From Azospirillum halopraeferens DSM 3675 (lineage in GTDB: Bacteria > Pseudomonadota > Alphaproteobacteria > Azospirillales > Azospirillaceae), in NCBI RefSeq assembly GCF_000429625.1, contig NZ_AUCF01000009.1:204303-268302 (forward strand): DNA of 64,000 bases. Direction: 5' to 3'. How positions within the stretch are numbered: the first letter of the stretch is position 1; each line of letters opens with the position of its first letter. Below the pieces are notes generated by a model, which made no database searches, was not told the DNA's origin, and saw only the letters and a program-made list of their open reading frames with translations. Positions 8,358 through 16,359 of this stretch are shown piece after piece. The translations under genes and the position numbers were made by a program.

Positions 8358-9385
8358 TAAGGGACGGCGCGGCGCAGCATCGCGCGCGCCTTATCGAGTT
8401 GGGCCATCCGGCGGACGCCGTCGTCGGTGTCCGGCCGGGCGAACCGGCGACGGTTGTCGCCGGCGGGGAGAAAATCGTTGAGCAGAATGCACGTCCACTT
8501 CAGCCGGTAGAGCGGCAGCAGCAGGTCGAACCGCCGGCGTTCCCGTTCGGGATCCGTCTGGCCGGCCGCCAGGGCGTCGGCAAATGCGGGAAGGAACGTT
8601 TCCGGCACCGGGACCTCGACCTGGGAGAAGAAGTCCCCGATGACCTTCGCGGGGTCGTCCCACCCGGCGTACTCGAAATCGATGAAGGCGAACTGCCCGG
8701 AGTCGTCGATCAGGGCGTTGTGAAAGCCGAAATCGGAGGCCGAGAGGCAGCGGTCCGCCTCGGCCAGGGGCTCCGCCGGGTCGAGGCGCAGCCGGCGGGC
8801 GCCGTCGGTGATATGGCGGTGCAGGACCTCGGCCGCCGGGCGCATGGACGCCTCCACGAAGGCGATGGCGTCGCGGTGCAGGGCGTCGGCCGGTTGCATG
8901 GCTGCCAGCCGGCGCAGGCGGCGGTCGATCACCCCGAGATGGTCGGCAAGGGAAAAGCAGGCCTCCGATCCCGGCCGCAGGACGCGGGCCTCGGGATGGT
9001 CCTTATGGCGGTTGACGTCGACATGAAACGCGAGGGCCGCCGCCACCGCCGTGGCATCCACCGTGCCGGCCGGAAGGCGGGCGCCGGGGGCATGGGTGTA
9101 GAGTCCGATGCGCCGCATCGGATCCCGCGCCAGCGGCTGCGGCAGGGCCCGCACGCCGCGCGCCCAGGCGAATGCGGCGAAGCCGAACTCCGCCGCCAGG
9201 CGGTCGCGGGTGTCCGCGGGATCGTGGAAGTACAGCTTGGCGAAGAGCGGACCGTCGTCATGGTCGACGCGCAAAGCACGGTTGTTTCCGCCGCCGGCGA
9301 TGGCTGCCAGCTCGAACGGTCCGGTTCGTCCGGCGGCGGCAAGCAGGTTGCCGACCGCCCGGCGGGTGTCCGCATCAACCGGCAT
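8357..9385 (-). CDS. Aminoglycoside/choline phosphotransferase-family kinase
   Basis: 342 residues with the APH/choline-kinase fold. The catalytic loop reads 'SASDFGFHNAL', keeping the Asp and Asn of the usual HxDxxxxN but with Ser in place of His. 'FIDFEYAG' corresponds to the metal-binding DFG-like Asp. The family phosphorylates hydroxyls of small molecules such as choline, aminoglycosides or sugars. Its start overlaps the stop of the HAD phosphatase by 11 bases, so a kinase and a phosphatase are coupled in one operon with transketolase halves and a dehydrogenase. Substrate unknown. An in-frame extension to 9523 lies inside the neighbour and is not credible. Confidence 0.75.
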   Translation of the reverse strand: MPVDADTRRAVGNLLAAAGRTGPFELAAIAGGGNNRALRVDHDDGPLFAKLYFHDPADTRDRLAAEFGFAAFAWARGVRALPQPLARDPMRRIGLYTHAPGARLPAGTVDATAVAAALAFHVDVNRHKDHPEARVLRPGSEACFSLADHLGVIDRRLRRLAAMQPADALHRDAIAFVEASMRPAAEVLHRHITDGARRLRLDPAEPLAEADRCLSASDFGFHNALIDDSGQFAFIDFEYAGWDDPAKVIGDFFSQVEVPVPETFLPAFADALAAGQTDPERERRRFDLLLPLYRLKWTCILLNDFLPAGDNRRRFARPDTDDGVRRMAQLDKARAMLRRAVP

Positions 9386-10001
9386 GGACCGGGGCGCCGA
9401 GCAGGCGTCCGGCAAGCGCGGTCCATGTGGCGGCACGCTCGAACGGCAGGTCGTCACCGTCGTGCGCGCCGTTGGGATCGAACAGGATGCGCGCGGTCCG
9501 GGCGGGGAAGGCCGGTTCCGCAAGGAACTCCGGCAGATCGTCGACGAACACCGTTCGCGTCTCGGCGCCGATGCGGGCCAGCTTGGCGTCCTTCGTCAGC
9601 TCGAAGAACACCCGCTCCGGCGCCAGCCCGATGGCCCCCGGATCGAAGAATCCCTGCGCTTCCAGCCATCCGCGCGCCGCGGCGTGCAGATCGTACGCTT
9701 CGCCGAGGTAGGGTGTGCGCGTCTTGTGGCTGACGATGCAGACGTCCACGCCTTCGGCGACGCACCGCCGGAAGAAGTCCAGCACCCCGGGGAACGGTTC
9801 GGCCAGTTCCATGCGGGCGCCATAAATGTAGCCCTGCAGCCGGGTCCAGTCGTCCTCACGGTCGATCGCGCGCAGGTGGTTGCGCACACCGGCTTTGGTC
9901 GGTACGACCTCGGCCGGAATGAGGTCGAGTTCGCGCGCCGCCGCATAGAACACGTCGTCATAGCGGACGATGGTGTTGTCGAAGTCGATGCCGATCCGCA
10001 T
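9375..10001 (-). CDS. HAD-superfamily phosphatase
   Basis: 208 residues. All HAD motifs are visible: motif I 'DFDNTIV' at 5-11 with nucleophile Asp, motif II 'SHKT', a Lys in 'TKDAKLARIG', and motif IV 'FVDDLPEF'. It probably removes phosphate from a sugar or nucleotide-sugar precursor. The start at MRIGID is fixed by motif I lying at the N-terminus, as usual; a start at 10064 would add an Arg-rich extension unlike the family. It is followed with overlap by the kinase gene. Confidence 0.8.
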   Translation of the reverse strand: MRIGIDFDNTIVRYDDVFYAAARELDLIPAEVVPTKAGVRNHLRAIDREDDWTRLQGYIYGARMELAEPFPGVLDFFRRCVAEGVDVCIVSHKTRTPYLGEAYDLHAAARGWLEAQGFFDPGAIGLAPERVFFELTKDAKLARIGAETRTVFVDDLPEFLAEPAFPARTARILFDPNGAHDGDDLPFERAATWTALAGRLLGAPVHAG

Positions 10002-10095
10002 GGAGTCGTCTTTCCGCGCCAGGCAGGTACCCCGACTCCGCCTCCCTTCGGGCGGGTTCGGCAAGACCTGCGAATTCCCCCGGGCCTGCCGGTGT

Positions 10096-10129
10096 CTCCG
10101 GACCGGGCCGCCGGTGGCCCGAACCGGAG
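10096..10129 (-). terminator. Hairpin downstream of the dehydrogenase gene
   Basis: CTCCGG and CGGGCC on one side pair with GGCCCG and CCGGAG on the other, with a 2-base internal mismatch and a 6-base loop, starting 7 bases beyond the stop at 10137. No T-run follows, so it is either a weak terminator or a processing stem inside the operon. Confidence 0.4.
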
Positions 10130-10136
10130 CATCCCG

Positions 10137-11174
10137 TCACAGCGACATGTCGATCACCGGACGTCCGACGCGGCCGGCTTCCAGGTCGTCGAGGACGGCG
10201 TTGATCTCTTCCAGGCGGTAGGGCGCCGACAGCAGCGGTTCCACGTTGATACGGCCGGCCGCGATCAGACGGGCGAAACGCGGGTAGTCGCGGTCGGGCA
10301 CGCTGTCACCGCCCCAGGTGCCCAGCACGCTCTTGCCGTCGTTGAACAGGCGCGGATCGAAGGTGACGTTCTCGCCGTGCCGGGCATTGCCGACGATCAC
10401 CGCCTTGCCGCCCTGCGGGCGCACGCAGCGGGCCGCCTGGACCATGACGGCCGGCAGGCCGGTCGCCTCGATCGCAACGTCCGCACCGCCGCCGGTGATC
10501 GCCTGGATCTCCGCCACCGGGTCGCCCGCCGCGGGGTCGATGACGTGGTTGGCGCCGAAGCGCAGCGCCAGCTCGCGCTTGGCGGGATTGGGATCGACGG
10601 CGATCACCGGGGCGCAGCCGGACGCGACGGCACCCATGATGGCGCTCTGGCCGACGCCGCCGGCGCCGAAGATGGCGATGCTCTGCCCCGGCCCCGGAGA
10701 GGCGGTGTTGACCACCGCGCCGAACCCGGTGGGCAGCGCGCAGCCCAGCATGATCGCCGTCTTCAGGTCGAGTCCGGCCATGAGCCTGGTGACCCGGTTC
10801 TCGGCGACCACGGCGTGGCGCATGAAGGTGGTGACGCCGCCCGCGTTCACCGGGCGGCCGCTCCAGTCGTACACGGACCCCGGAACGTTGGCGCCGCTGC
10901 CCTTGATCCAGGACAGGATCACGGTGTCGCCGGGGGCCACCTTGGTCACCCCGGCGCCGACCTCCAGCACCGTGCCCGAGCCTTCGTGGCCGAGGCAGTG
11001 CGGAACGAAGGGATCGGCACCGCGATGGCCGCGCGCCTCCAGGACCTGCGTGTGGCAGGCGCCGCTGAAGGCGATCTCGACGAGAACCTGCCCCGGCTTG
11101 AGGGCGGGAATGCCGAGTTCGACGACTTCCAGCGGCTTGCCGAGTTCGACCAGGATGGCAGCTTGGGTCTTCAT
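10137..11174 (-). CDS. Medium-chain zinc-type alcohol dehydrogenase
   Basis: 345 residues of the MDR family. The catalytic Zn ligands are visible (Cys in 'SGACHTQ' near 39, 'GHEG' near 63), as is the NAD(P) motif 'FGAGGVGQSA' near 188. The stretch that normally holds the four structural-zinc cysteines ('GSGANVPGSVYDWSGRP') has none, so the structural zinc site appears to be lost. It lies 58 bases downstream of the split transketolase genes, which suggests it oxidises or reduces a carbohydrate intermediate made by that enzyme. Substrate unknown. Confidence 0.8.
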   Translation of the reverse strand: MKTQAAILVELGKPLEVVELGIPALKPGQVLVEIAFSGACHTQVLEARGHRGADPFVPHCLGHEGSGTVLEVGAGVTKVAPGDTVILSWIKGSGANVPGSVYDWSGRPVNAGGVTTFMRHAVVAENRVTRLMAGLDLKTAIMLGCALPTGFGAVVNTASPGPGQSIAIFGAGGVGQSAIMGAVASGCAPVIAVDPNPAKRELALRFGANHVIDPAAGDPVAEIQAITGGGADVAIEATGLPAVMVQAARCVRPQGGKAVIVGNARHGENVTFDPRLFNDGKSVLGTWGGDSVPDRDYPRFARLIAAGRINVEPLLSAPYRLEEINAVLDDLEAGRVGRPVIDMSL

Positions 11175-11232
11175 GGGGTGTCTTTCCGGACGGCGGTTGG
11201 GCGGGGCGGGCCGAGGGGGTGGGGGCGGACCG

Positions 11233-12165
11233 TCAGGCGGCCGGCGCCAGGGCGCCGAGGATGCGGTCGGTCATCGCGTCGACCGTCAGGCCGTTGAGGT
11301 GGCGGGCGTGCTCGACCTCGCCGGCCTCGTGGATGAAGTGGTCTTGCGTTCCGAAGCGCAACAGACGCCCGCGTCCCGGCGCCGGCCGGTCGGCAAGCCA
11401 TTCGGCGACCGCGGCTCCGAAGCCGCCGATCAGGCTGTGCTCCTCGATGGTGGCGACCAGGGGAAAACGGTCGAAGGCGTCGCGCAGCCGGTCCTCGTCC
11501 AGCGGCTTGACGCTGACGGCGCTGACCACGCAGGCGGAAATGCCGCGCCCGGCCAGGCGCTCCGCCACCGCCAGCACCTCCGGCAGCAGCGTGCCGACGC
11601 CCAGCAGGCACACGTCGGTGCCCTCGCGCAGGACCAGGCTGCGGCCGATGGTGATGGCGGGCACCTCGGTGTGGACGGCCGGTTCACCTTTCTTGCCGAT
11701 GCGCATGTAGACCGGGCCGGGGTGGGCGAGGGCGGCACGCAGGCAGCCGCGCACCTCGGCGGCATCGGCCGGAGCCAGGACGGTCATGCCCGGAAGGGCG
11801 CGCAGGAACGCCATATCCTCGCACGAGTGGTGGGTCGGGCCGAGCGACGCGTAGCCCAGGCCCGAGCCGACACCGACGATCACCACCGGAACATCGTGGT
11901 AGCAGACGTCGAGACGGATCTGTTCCAGCACACGGGTGGTGATGAAGGGCGTGATGGTGTACGCGACCGGCCGCATCCCGGACAGCGCCAGACCGGAGGC
12001 CACCCCGATCATGTTCGCCTCAGCGACCCCGCAGTTGACGAAGCGGTCGGGACAGGCATCCTTGAAACGGTCGAACAGCTTGTTGCCGATGTCGCCGGAC
12101 AGCATGACGACCCTGGGGTCGGCGGCGGCGGCCCTGGTGATCTCGTCCGCGAAGGCGTTTCTCAT
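11233..12165 (-). CDS. Transketolase, C-terminal subunit (PYR and C-terminal domains)
   Basis: 310 residues. 'CGVAEANMIGVASGLA' holds the Glu that activates thiamine diphosphate, and 'GPTHHSCEDMAFLRALPGM' is typical of the pyrimidine domain. The C-terminal transketolase domain follows from about 190. Its ATG overlaps the stop of the N-terminal subunit gene (ATGA), consistent with equimolar production. Split transketolases of this kind are often found in secondary-sugar clusters instead of the pentose phosphate pathway. They move two-carbon units between keto and aldo sugars. Confidence 0.88.
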   Translation of the reverse strand: MRNAFADEITRAAAADPRVVMLSGDIGNKLFDRFKDACPDRFVNCGVAEANMIGVASGLALSGMRPVAYTITPFITTRVLEQIRLDVCYHDVPVVIVGVGSGLGYASLGPTHHSCEDMAFLRALPGMTVLAPADAAEVRGCLRAALAHPGPVYMRIGKKGEPAVHTEVPAITIGRSLVLREGTDVCLLGVGTLLPEVLAVAERLAGRGISACVVSAVSVKPLDEDRLRDAFDRFPLVATIEEHSLIGGFGAAVAEWLADRPAPGRGRLLRFGTQDHFIHEAGEVEHARHLNGLTVDAMTDRILGALAPAA

Positions 12166-13004
12166 GACAGGCCAAGCTCCTTCTTCGCCCGCTCGACCTC
12201 GTCGGCCTTGGGGATGCGGTAATGCCAGTTGTTGTCGTCTTCCATGAACGACACGCCCTTGCCCTTGACCGTATGGGCGATGATGGCGACCGGCTTCCCG
12301 CTGCCGTTGGGCACCCGCTCCATCAGGCGGACCAGCGCGTCCACATCGTGCCCGTCCACCTCGTGTGCGTCCCAGCCGAAGGCCGCCCACTTGTCCCGCA
12401 GCGGGGCCAGCGCCAGGGTTTCGTTGCTGCGGCCCGTAGCCTGCCATTTGTTGTAGTCGACGATGACGCAGACATTGTCCAGCGTCCGGGCCGGAGCGAA
12501 CATCGCCGCTTCCCAAACCGATCCTTCATTGCATTCGCCATCGCTGAGCAGAGCGAAGACACGGTGGGCGCGACCCTGAATGCGGGCGGCGAGCGCCATC
12601 CCCAGCCCGATGGGCAGTCCATGGCCGAGTGATCCGGTGGCCGCCTCGACCCCCGGAACGCAGTTCGGGCCGGGATGTTCGGCCAGGGCCGCCCCGTCCG
12701 TGTTATAGGCGTCCAGGATGGCACGGGGGAAGAATCCGCGTTCGGCCAGGGCGGCGTACAGCGCAGTGGCGGCATGCCCCTTGCTGAGGATGAAGCGGTC
12801 GCGGTCGGGATCGTCCGCACGCTGCGGGTCGATGCGCAGAACGGCCCAGTAGGCGGCCGTCACGATGTCGATGCACGACAGCGCCGAGCCAAGGTGCGGC
12901 GTCCCGGCCATGTGGGACATCTCCACCACCCGGCCTCTCAGGCGGGCGGCGATGGCCTTCAGTTCGGCGGTGTCAGGGCGGTCCGCGACGGCTGCAATGT
13001 CCAT
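12162..13004 (-). CDS. Transketolase, N-terminal subunit (PP domain)
   Basis: 280 residues. The thiamine diphosphate/Mg motif reads 'SDGECNEGSVWEA...NVCVIVDYNKWQ' (GDG...N pattern) near 145-180. 'HLGSALSCIDI' and 'ATGSLGHGLPIG' also match transketolase. The start at MDIAAV (13004) is preferred; a start at 13043 is possible. It is the first gene of the minus-strand operon. A TTGACA box at 13158-13163 could drive it, leaving a leader of about 125 bases. Confidence 0.88.
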   Translation of the reverse strand: MDIAAVADRPDTAELKAIAARLRGRVVEMSHMAGTPHLGSALSCIDIVTAAYWAVLRIDPQRADDPDRDRFILSKGHAATALYAALAERGFFPRAILDAYNTDGAALAEHPGPNCVPGVEAATGSLGHGLPIGLGMALAARIQGRAHRVFALLSDGECNEGSVWEAAMFAPARTLDNVCVIVDYNKWQATGRSNETLALAPLRDKWAAFGWDAHEVDGHDVDALVRLMERVPNGSGKPVAIIAHTVKGKGVSFMEDDNNWHYRIPKADEVERAKKELGLS

Positions 13005-13133
13005 TCCAGTCTCGCTTCTCAGGGGTGTGGGCGCGCTGTGCATTGCGAACCGCGGGTCCGGCGCCGCGCACGCAACCGGGTCGGCACCATAGCTACGGCA
13101 AACCGGATACGCCTTTCCTCAGGCGTCAGGGCA

Positions 13134-13163
13134 TACCTACCGGAGCAAGGATCGACTTGTCAA
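13134..13163 (-). promoter_or_regulatory. Candidate sigma70-type promoter for the transketolase operon
   Basis: TTGACA (reverse complement of 13158-13163), an 18-base spacer, then TAGGTA (13134-13139) as a poor -10. The -35 is a perfect consensus match; the -10 is weak. Confidence 0.35.
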
Positions 13164-13252
13164 ACTGAAGAGAACGGAGCACGGGGAGTCGACGCGCACT
13201 CATGCTGAGAAAGCCATCTCTTCCATACTCGCAACGGGTCGTGGGCGTGTCC

Positions 13253-13281
13253 TTGACACATCGACCCGGGCACTCTTACGG
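13253..13281 (+). promoter_or_regulatory. Candidate sigma70-type promoter for the glycosyltransferase-ankyrin gene
   Basis: TTGACA at 13253-13258, a 17-base spacer, then TTACGG at 13276-13281. The start codon lies 37 bases downstream of the -10. The -35 and spacing are ideal; the -10 is weak. Confidence 0.4.
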
Positions 13282-13317
13282 TGCGGCAGCCGTCCGGTTG
13301 CGTCACGGTAGGTGTAC

Positions 13318-15120
13318 ATGCAATCCTTGTTCACGCTCGTCGTTCCGACGTACAACCGTTCCCATCTCCTGTCCGCTCTTCTGCGTATGCTGTCGGCGCA
13401 AGGGGCGGACTTTCCGGTCATGGTGCTGGATTCGGGGCGCGAGGAACACCGTGCGCACACCCGTGCCCTGTTGCCCGCCGTCGATCTCCGGGTCGACTAC
13501 CGGGAGTACGACTCGGCAACGGCGCCTTTCGACAAGTTCCGCGACGGTTTCCTGCACGTGACCACGCCGTACTGCGCCCTCTGCGCCGACGACGATCTGG
13601 TCATGGTGGACGGCGTGCGTGCCTGCGTCGACGTTCTGGAGCGGGCCCCCGACCATGTGGCGGCCCACGGCTACTACTTTTCTTTTCTCGACCAGGGGCA
13701 TCGCGGCGTCGATCTGCTGAACGTGCCCTACTATGGTCCGGGCATCGCCGGTGATGGCGCCCTCGGCCGGATCGGGGAGCTTCTACACAATTATCAGGCG
13801 ATAACGTACGCGGTGTACCGCACGTCTGCATTGCAGAGAATCTTTTCCCGGCTGGCTGCGGTGCGCAGCGTCATGTTCGCCGAACTCCTGTCGGGCGTGA
13901 TGACCGCGGCCATGGGCAAGGTGGCCCGCGTTCCCTGTGTCTACAACGGCCGCAGCGCACGCCCGTCGGAGCATTACGAGAACTGGCATCCGCTGGAGTG
14001 GCTGATCCGCGATCCGGCCGGTCTGGCGGTCGCGTATGCCGGGTACCGCGACATCCTCCTGTCCGAACTGGCGGAGCGCCCGGACCTGGAGCCGGTGGCG
14101 GACGGGGGCGCGCGCGCGCTGGACCTCATGCACGTCTTCTTCCTGATGCGCAACGCGGCCTTCGACGTGCGGCGGGACAGCCACGGGTTCATCATCCGGC
14201 AGGTGCTGAGCGGACGCTCCCCGGCAGAGTTCTGGTCCGACGATGCGATCCAGGGACCGCTGCACGATCAGCACTACGCCGAACTGAACCGGGACGATGA
14301 CACGGTGGGCGCCGCCGCCGGCTCCTGGCCGCGGGCCATCACGACGCCGCAGCGGGTCTATACGGTTCACGAAGCCTTCGACCGCACGCTGGGCCGTCTG
14401 GTCGGTGCCGAAGGGGTGGCCGCAGTGGCTGCCCGTATGGATGCGTACCGTCCGGCGTTCGCCGACATCGATCTGATCATGGCGGCTCATCACGGCGACC
14501 GGCAGCGGATCGAGGAGATCTTCGCCGCCGCCGTCGTGCCCGCGGGCATTGTCAACGAAGCGCTGGAGCAGGCGGTCTACAAGGGGCACACCGCCATCGT
14601 CCGGTTCCTGGCCGGGCAGGGGGCGGACGTCCGGGCACAGGACAGCAGGCTGCTGTTCGCGGCGGTGAACGCCGACCACTGGGATGCCGCGGTCGCGCTG
14701 GTCGAGTTCGGCGCCGACCCGCACGCGCGCGACGGCGCGCTGCTGCGCACGCTGGAGGGGCGGCCGGACAATCCGCTCCGCCAACACCTCGCCCGTGCCG
14801 GCCTGCCGGCCTTGCGGCGGGCCGCCGCCGCCGGCGATCGGGATGCCGTGCTCCGCCTCATCGCCGACGGCATCGACCTGGCGCAAGCCGGGCCCGACGC
14901 CCTGCGGGACGCCCTGACCCATGGTCACGGGCGAATTGCCGCATATCTCTATGCATCCATTCTCGCTGCCGGCGCCGAGCGGGACGATCGGGACTGCCTG
15001 CAGCGGGTTCTCGACTGTCCGATGCATGATGGCCCGGCGATTGCCTGCGCCGCGTCGATTGCGCGGGCGCACGGCCATGACGCGGCGGCGACGCTGCTGG
15101 CCCGCGCCGCCGCGGGTTGA
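13318..15120 (+). CDS. TIGR00180-type glycosyltransferase with C-terminal ankyrin repeats
   Basis: 600 residues. The N-terminal half is a GT-A transferase: 'LVVPTYNRSHLL' at 6-17, 'VLDSGREEH', 'CADDDLV' as the metal-binding motif near 95, and 'ENWHPLEWL' near 220. It is closely like the proteins at 21767-23047 and 35901-37091. From about 384 to the end it has ankyrin-type repeats ('AAHHGDRQRIEEIF', 'GHTAIVRFLAGQGADV', 'AAAAGDRDAVLRLIADG'). This order is the reverse of the two ankyrin-GT2 proteins in the window. The ATG follows GGTAGGTG; a GTG lies two codons upstream. A ParA-like gene follows after 77 bases on the same strand. Confidence 0.82.
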   Translation: MQSLFTLVVPTYNRSHLLSALLRMLSAQGADFPVMVLDSGREEHRAHTRALLPAVDLRVDYREYDSATAPFDKFRDGFLHVTTPYCALCADDDLVMVDGVRACVDVLERAPDHVAAHGYYFSFLDQGHRGVDLLNVPYYGPGIAGDGALGRIGELLHNYQAITYAVYRTSALQRIFSRLAAVRSVMFAELLSGVMTAAMGKVARVPCVYNGRSARPSEHYENWHPLEWLIRDPAGLAVAYAGYRDILLSELAERPDLEPVADGGARALDLMHVFFLMRNAAFDVRRDSHGFIIRQVLSGRSPAEFWSDDAIQGPLHDQHYAELNRDDDTVGAAAGSWPRAITTPQRVYTVHEAFDRTLGRLVGAEGVAAVAARMDAYRPAFADIDLIMAAHHGDRQRIEEIFAAAVVPAGIVNEALEQAVYKGHTAIVRFLAGQGADVRAQDSRLLFAAVNADHWDAAVALVEFGADPHARDGALLRTLEGRPDNPLRQHLARAGLPALRRAAAAGDRDAVLRLIADGIDLAQAGPDALRDALTHGHGRIAAYLYASILAAGAERDDRDCLQRVLDCPMHDGPAIACAASIARAHGHDAAATLLARAAAG

Positions 15121-15197
15121 GCCCGCCGGGCTGCCCTGGACCGTGCCGGCGGATTCTGATATCCAACGGTATCCGATCTTCTCGTCCGGCGAAGGCC

Positions 15198-16346
15198 ATG
15201 ACCGCCATACCCCCGCGAATCGTGTTCACGAATGACAAGGGCGGCGTCGGGAAGAGCACGCTCGCCCAGGTCTGTTACTCCTACGTTTCAGAAATGTTTT
15301 CCGGAGCGCGGGCGATCGAGTTCGATCAGGAGCCGTATCTTCAGCGTCTGTTCCCCGGTCTGCCGGTCACCTGTGTGCCGCCGGCCGGTGACGGCGGGGA
15401 GGACGACGCGATCTGGCAGGAGTTTTATGGCGCCCTCACGGCCGGAACCCCGCTGGTGGCCGATTTCGGCGCACAGACGTGGGGCCGATTCGCTGCCCGG
15501 GCGGAACGGCGCCGGCCGGCTGCAGAAGCGCCGTGCGCGGCGACGGCGATCGTCGTTCCGGTCACCGCCGATCCGCGTGCCTTCGCCGGTGCCCTGCGCA
15601 TCGTTCGGCAGGCGCCGACGCTTCTGCCGGGCGCACGTCTGTGGCTTCTTGCCTGCGACAAGGACGGTGCGATAGCGCTGGCGCGGAACGCAGCGCGCTG
15701 CGGTGAGCTGGTCAGCGAGGCGCAGGCCGCCGGCGCCCGGTTCCGCCGGGTCCGGGTGATGGATCGGACGGCCTATCCGCTGCTCTCCATGCTCGATCTG
15801 AGCATCGAGGACATTTGCCGGATGGAGGCCCCCGAAGTGGCGGCGCGCACGGGCCTGCCCGCCGTTCATTCCGGCCGGACGATTGCCTCCCTGCGGGATT
15901 GGATGCACGGCGTCACCACCGTCCTGGCGGAGATCGTCAACGACACGGTCATGCGAGGATCCGCTCCACAGGACGCCGGCGCTGCGGACTTCGACGAGGA
16001 CGCCTATTTGCGCCGGTATCCCGACGTCGCGGAAGCGGTGCGCCGGGGCATGTTCGCCAGCGGCCATGATCACTACCGGGAGCACGGCCGGAGCGAAGGC
16101 CGGGAGGCGACGCTGCGGGCAAAGGGGGTGCAGGGCGCCTGCGGTCCGGCTCGCGGCCCCGCCCCGGCGCAGGCTGCCGGCAGCGCCCCACCCGTCCGGC
16201 AGATCTTCGACGAACAGGCCTATCTGGTGGACAATCCCGATGTCGCACGGGCGGTTGCGGCCGGTGAGTTTCCGTCCGGGTATGCCCATTACGTCAGCCA
16301 CGGCCGCCAGGAGGGTCGGCCAGCCGTTCTGCGTCCCGCCGGCTGA
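15198..16346 (+). CDS. ParA/MinD-like ATPase with two C-terminal NPDVA repeats
   Basis: 382 residues. A deviant Walker A motif '[13 protein letters not shown]' sits at 11-23, an acidic 'IEFDQEPYL' replaces the usual switch I, and the Walker B region is 'PLVADFGAQ'. These features are shared with the proteins at 24477-25703 and 43423-44262. Residues about 263-304 and 334-377 are two copies of a repeat with the pattern 'FDEDAYLRRYPDVAEAV..G.F.SGHDHYREHGRSEGR', known from many bacterial proteins but of unclear role. The start at MTAIPP follows GAAGG. It sits directly after a glycosyltransferase-ankyrin gene and ends 13 bases from a convergent gene. Role is inferred: spatial positioning or assembly of the glycan machinery. 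Confidence 0.75.
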   Translation: MTAIPPRIVFTNDKGGVGKSTLAQVCYSYVSEMFSGARAIEFDQEPYLQRLFPGLPVTCVPPAGDGGEDDAIWQEFYGALTAGTPLVADFGAQTWGRFAARAERRRPAAEAPCAATAIVVPVTADPRAFAGALRIVRQAPTLLPGARLWLLACDKDGAIALARNAARCGELVSEAQAAGARFRRVRVMDRTAYPLLSMLDLSIEDICRMEAPEVAARTGLPAVHSGRTIASLRDWMHGVTTVLAEIVNDTVMRGSAPQDAGAADFDEDAYLRRYPDVAEAVRRGMFASGHDHYREHGRSEGREATLRAKGVQGACGPARGPAPAQAAGSAPPVRQIFDEQAYLVDNPDVARAVAAGEFPSGYAHYVSHGRQEGRPAVLRPAG

Positions 16347-16359
16347 CCGCTCCGTCGGG

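Larger units (their letters stand above)
13005..13317. other. Divergent promoter region
   Basis: These 313 bases separate the minus-strand transketolase operon from the plus-strand glycosyltransferase-ankyrin gene. They contain two perfect TTGACA boxes pointing outward, listed separately. I see no gene in the interval. Confidence 0.5.
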
